Assembly: GCA_936943465.1 (NCBI GenBank)
Contig: CAKZJN010000434.1
Span: 1 to 6,128 of the forward strand
Length of the DNA stretch: 6,128 nt
Reading direction: 5' to 3'
From: an uncultured Rhodoferax sp.
Lineage (GTDB): Bacteria > Pseudomonadota > Gammaproteobacteria > Burkholderiales > Burkholderiaceae_C
The notes under the pieces were generated by a model that ran no database searches, was not told the origin of the DNA, and was given only the letters and a program-made list of their open reading frames with translations. How positions within the stretch are numbered: position 1 is the first letter of the stretch; each line of letters opens with the position of its first letter. Shown piece by piece: positions 5,236 through 6,128 of this stretch. Position numbers and translations under genes: made by a program.

Positions 5236-6126
5236 ATGTTCAGTTACCGCCACGCCTTCCACGCAGGCAACCACGCCGATGTGCTCAAGCACATCGTTTT
5301 GCTGGCTGTCATGCGCTACATGACCCAAAAAGACACGGCGCTCAACGTGTTTGACACCCACGCCGGTGCCGGCTTGTACCGCCTCGACGGCGACTACGCC
5401 AAGACGAGTGAAGAAGCCTCCGAAGGCTTTTTGAAGCTGGTCGCCAGCAAGCCGGAGCAGGGTTTTGCACCCGCCATTCAGGACTACATCGAAATGGTGG
5501 CAGGCTTCAATGCGGGCGGCACCTGGAGCGTGTACCCGGGCTCGCCCTTCATCATCCAGAGCCTGTTGCACGGCCGCGACAAGCTCAAGCTGTACGAACT
5601 GCACCCGACCGATACCAAGACGCTCACCGCCAATATCGCCCAGTTGGAGGCCGGTCGCCAGGTCACCATACTGCGGGAAGACGGCTTTGAAGGACTCAAA
5701 AAGTTCTTGCCCCCGCCCTCGCGCCGCGCCCTGGTGCTGTGCGACCCGAGCTACGAAGTAAAGAACGATTACGCGCGGGTGCAAGCCATGGTGGTCGACG
5801 CCATGCAGCGCTTCAGCACCGGAACCTACGCGGTGTGGTACCCGATCATTCCGCGCCCGGAAGCGCATGACGTGCCGAAAAAGCTCAAAACCCTGGCCAC
5901 CAAGTCGGGCAAGAGTTGGCTGGGCGTCACGCTAACGGTCAAGAACAGCAAGCTGACCCAGGACGCGGAAGGCGAAGTGGTGCGCCCCGGCCTGCCAGCC
6001 AGTGGCATGTTCCTGATCAACCCGCCGCACACCCTCAAGGCCCTGCTCAAAGACGCCATGCCGCAACTGGTCAAGGCCCTCGGGCAGGACCAGCACGCCG
6101 CCTTCACCCTGGAAAGCGGCGGCTAG
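5236..6126 (+). CDS. rlmJ: 23S rRNA (adenine(2030)-N6)-methyltransferase RlmJ
   Basis: SAM-dependent methyltransferase that adds one methyl group to N6 of A2030 (E. coli numbering) in 23S rRNA. The 296 residues are slightly longer than E. coli RlmJ (280). The family N-terminus FSYRHAFHAGNHADVLKH (2-19) is nearly identical to E. coli and fixes the ATG at 5236. The SAM-binding motif DTHAGAG (40-46), YPGSP (100-104), ELHP (121-124) and DGF (149-151) follow in the usual order. Catalytic motif IV reads DPSY (170-173), where E. coli RlmJ has DPPY. A Y-x-x-WYP block and a C-terminal SGMFLINPP stretch complete the fold. The upstream sequence has only a distant purine run (5216-5220), so initiation may be weak. 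It is divergent from rplM across a 228-base spacer, which places an rRNA modifier beside a ribosomal protein operon. The stop lies two bases from the window end. Confidence 0.96.
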   Translation: MFSYRHAFHAGNHADVLKHIVLLAVMRYMTQKDTALNVFDTHAGAGLYRLDGDYAKTSEEASEGFLKLVASKPEQGFAPAIQDYIEMVAGFNAGGTWSVYPGSPFIIQSLLHGRDKLKLYELHPTDTKTLTANIAQLEAGRQVTILREDGFEGLKKFLPPPSRRALVLCDPSYEVKNDYARVQAMVVDAMQRFSTGTYAVWYPIIPRPEAHDVPKKLKTLATKSGKSWLGVTLTVKNSKLTQDAEGEVVRPGLPASGMFLINPPHTLKALLKDAMPQLVKALGQDQHAAFTLESGG

Positions 6127-6128
6127 TC

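Noticed and set aside
5191..5868. 225-codon open frame on the - strand across rlmJ
   Set aside because: It is complementary to the conserved RlmJ coding sequence and contains no recognisable domain.

Overview
The window reads as a chromosomal core region of a GC-rich betaproteobacterium, most likely Burkholderiales and probably Comamonadaceae (Rhodoferax/Polaromonas-like). This rests on protein-level resemblance, on the TM/coiled-coil DUF6776-type protein, and on a gene order (M23 peptidase, anmK, erpA, bactofilin, DUF6776, rpsI, rplM) that I recall from that order. No database search was made. No insertion sequence, tRNA, rRNA, CRISPR array or phage gene is visible, and coding density is very high.

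Left part, + strand (1-2493): a membrane-anchored M23 peptidoglycan endopeptidase whose start probably lies left of the window, then 24 bases later anmK, the kinase that returns anhydro-MurNAc to cell-wall metabolism. Peptidoglycan cutting and recycling are thus encoded side by side.

Middle, - strand (2490-4084), read right to left: a membrane-anchored coiled-coil protein (DUF6776 type), a bactofilin 19 bases later, then erpA, an A-type Fe-S carrier. erpA converges on anmK with interlocked stop codons. An 82-base gap before erpA carries a perfect 14-base palindrome next to a possible -10 box.

Right part: rplM-rpsI (L13, S9) form a tight - strand operon. It ends in a strong hairpin-plus-U-tract terminator at 4112-4147, which separates it from the DUF6776 gene. 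Divergently on the + strand lies rlmJ, a 23S rRNA m6A methyltransferase. The 228-base divergent spacer (5008-5235) holds a consensus -10 for rplM and a potential structured leader of about 160 bases.

The genes fall into two themes: envelope shape and turnover (M23, AnmK, bactofilin, probably DUF6776) and ribosome production (L13, S9, RlmJ), with erpA between them. I see no clearly new system. The best lead is DUF6776-bactofilin as a membrane-tethered cytoskeletal module next to a peptidoglycan hydrolase. All intergenic stretches are under 300 bases.
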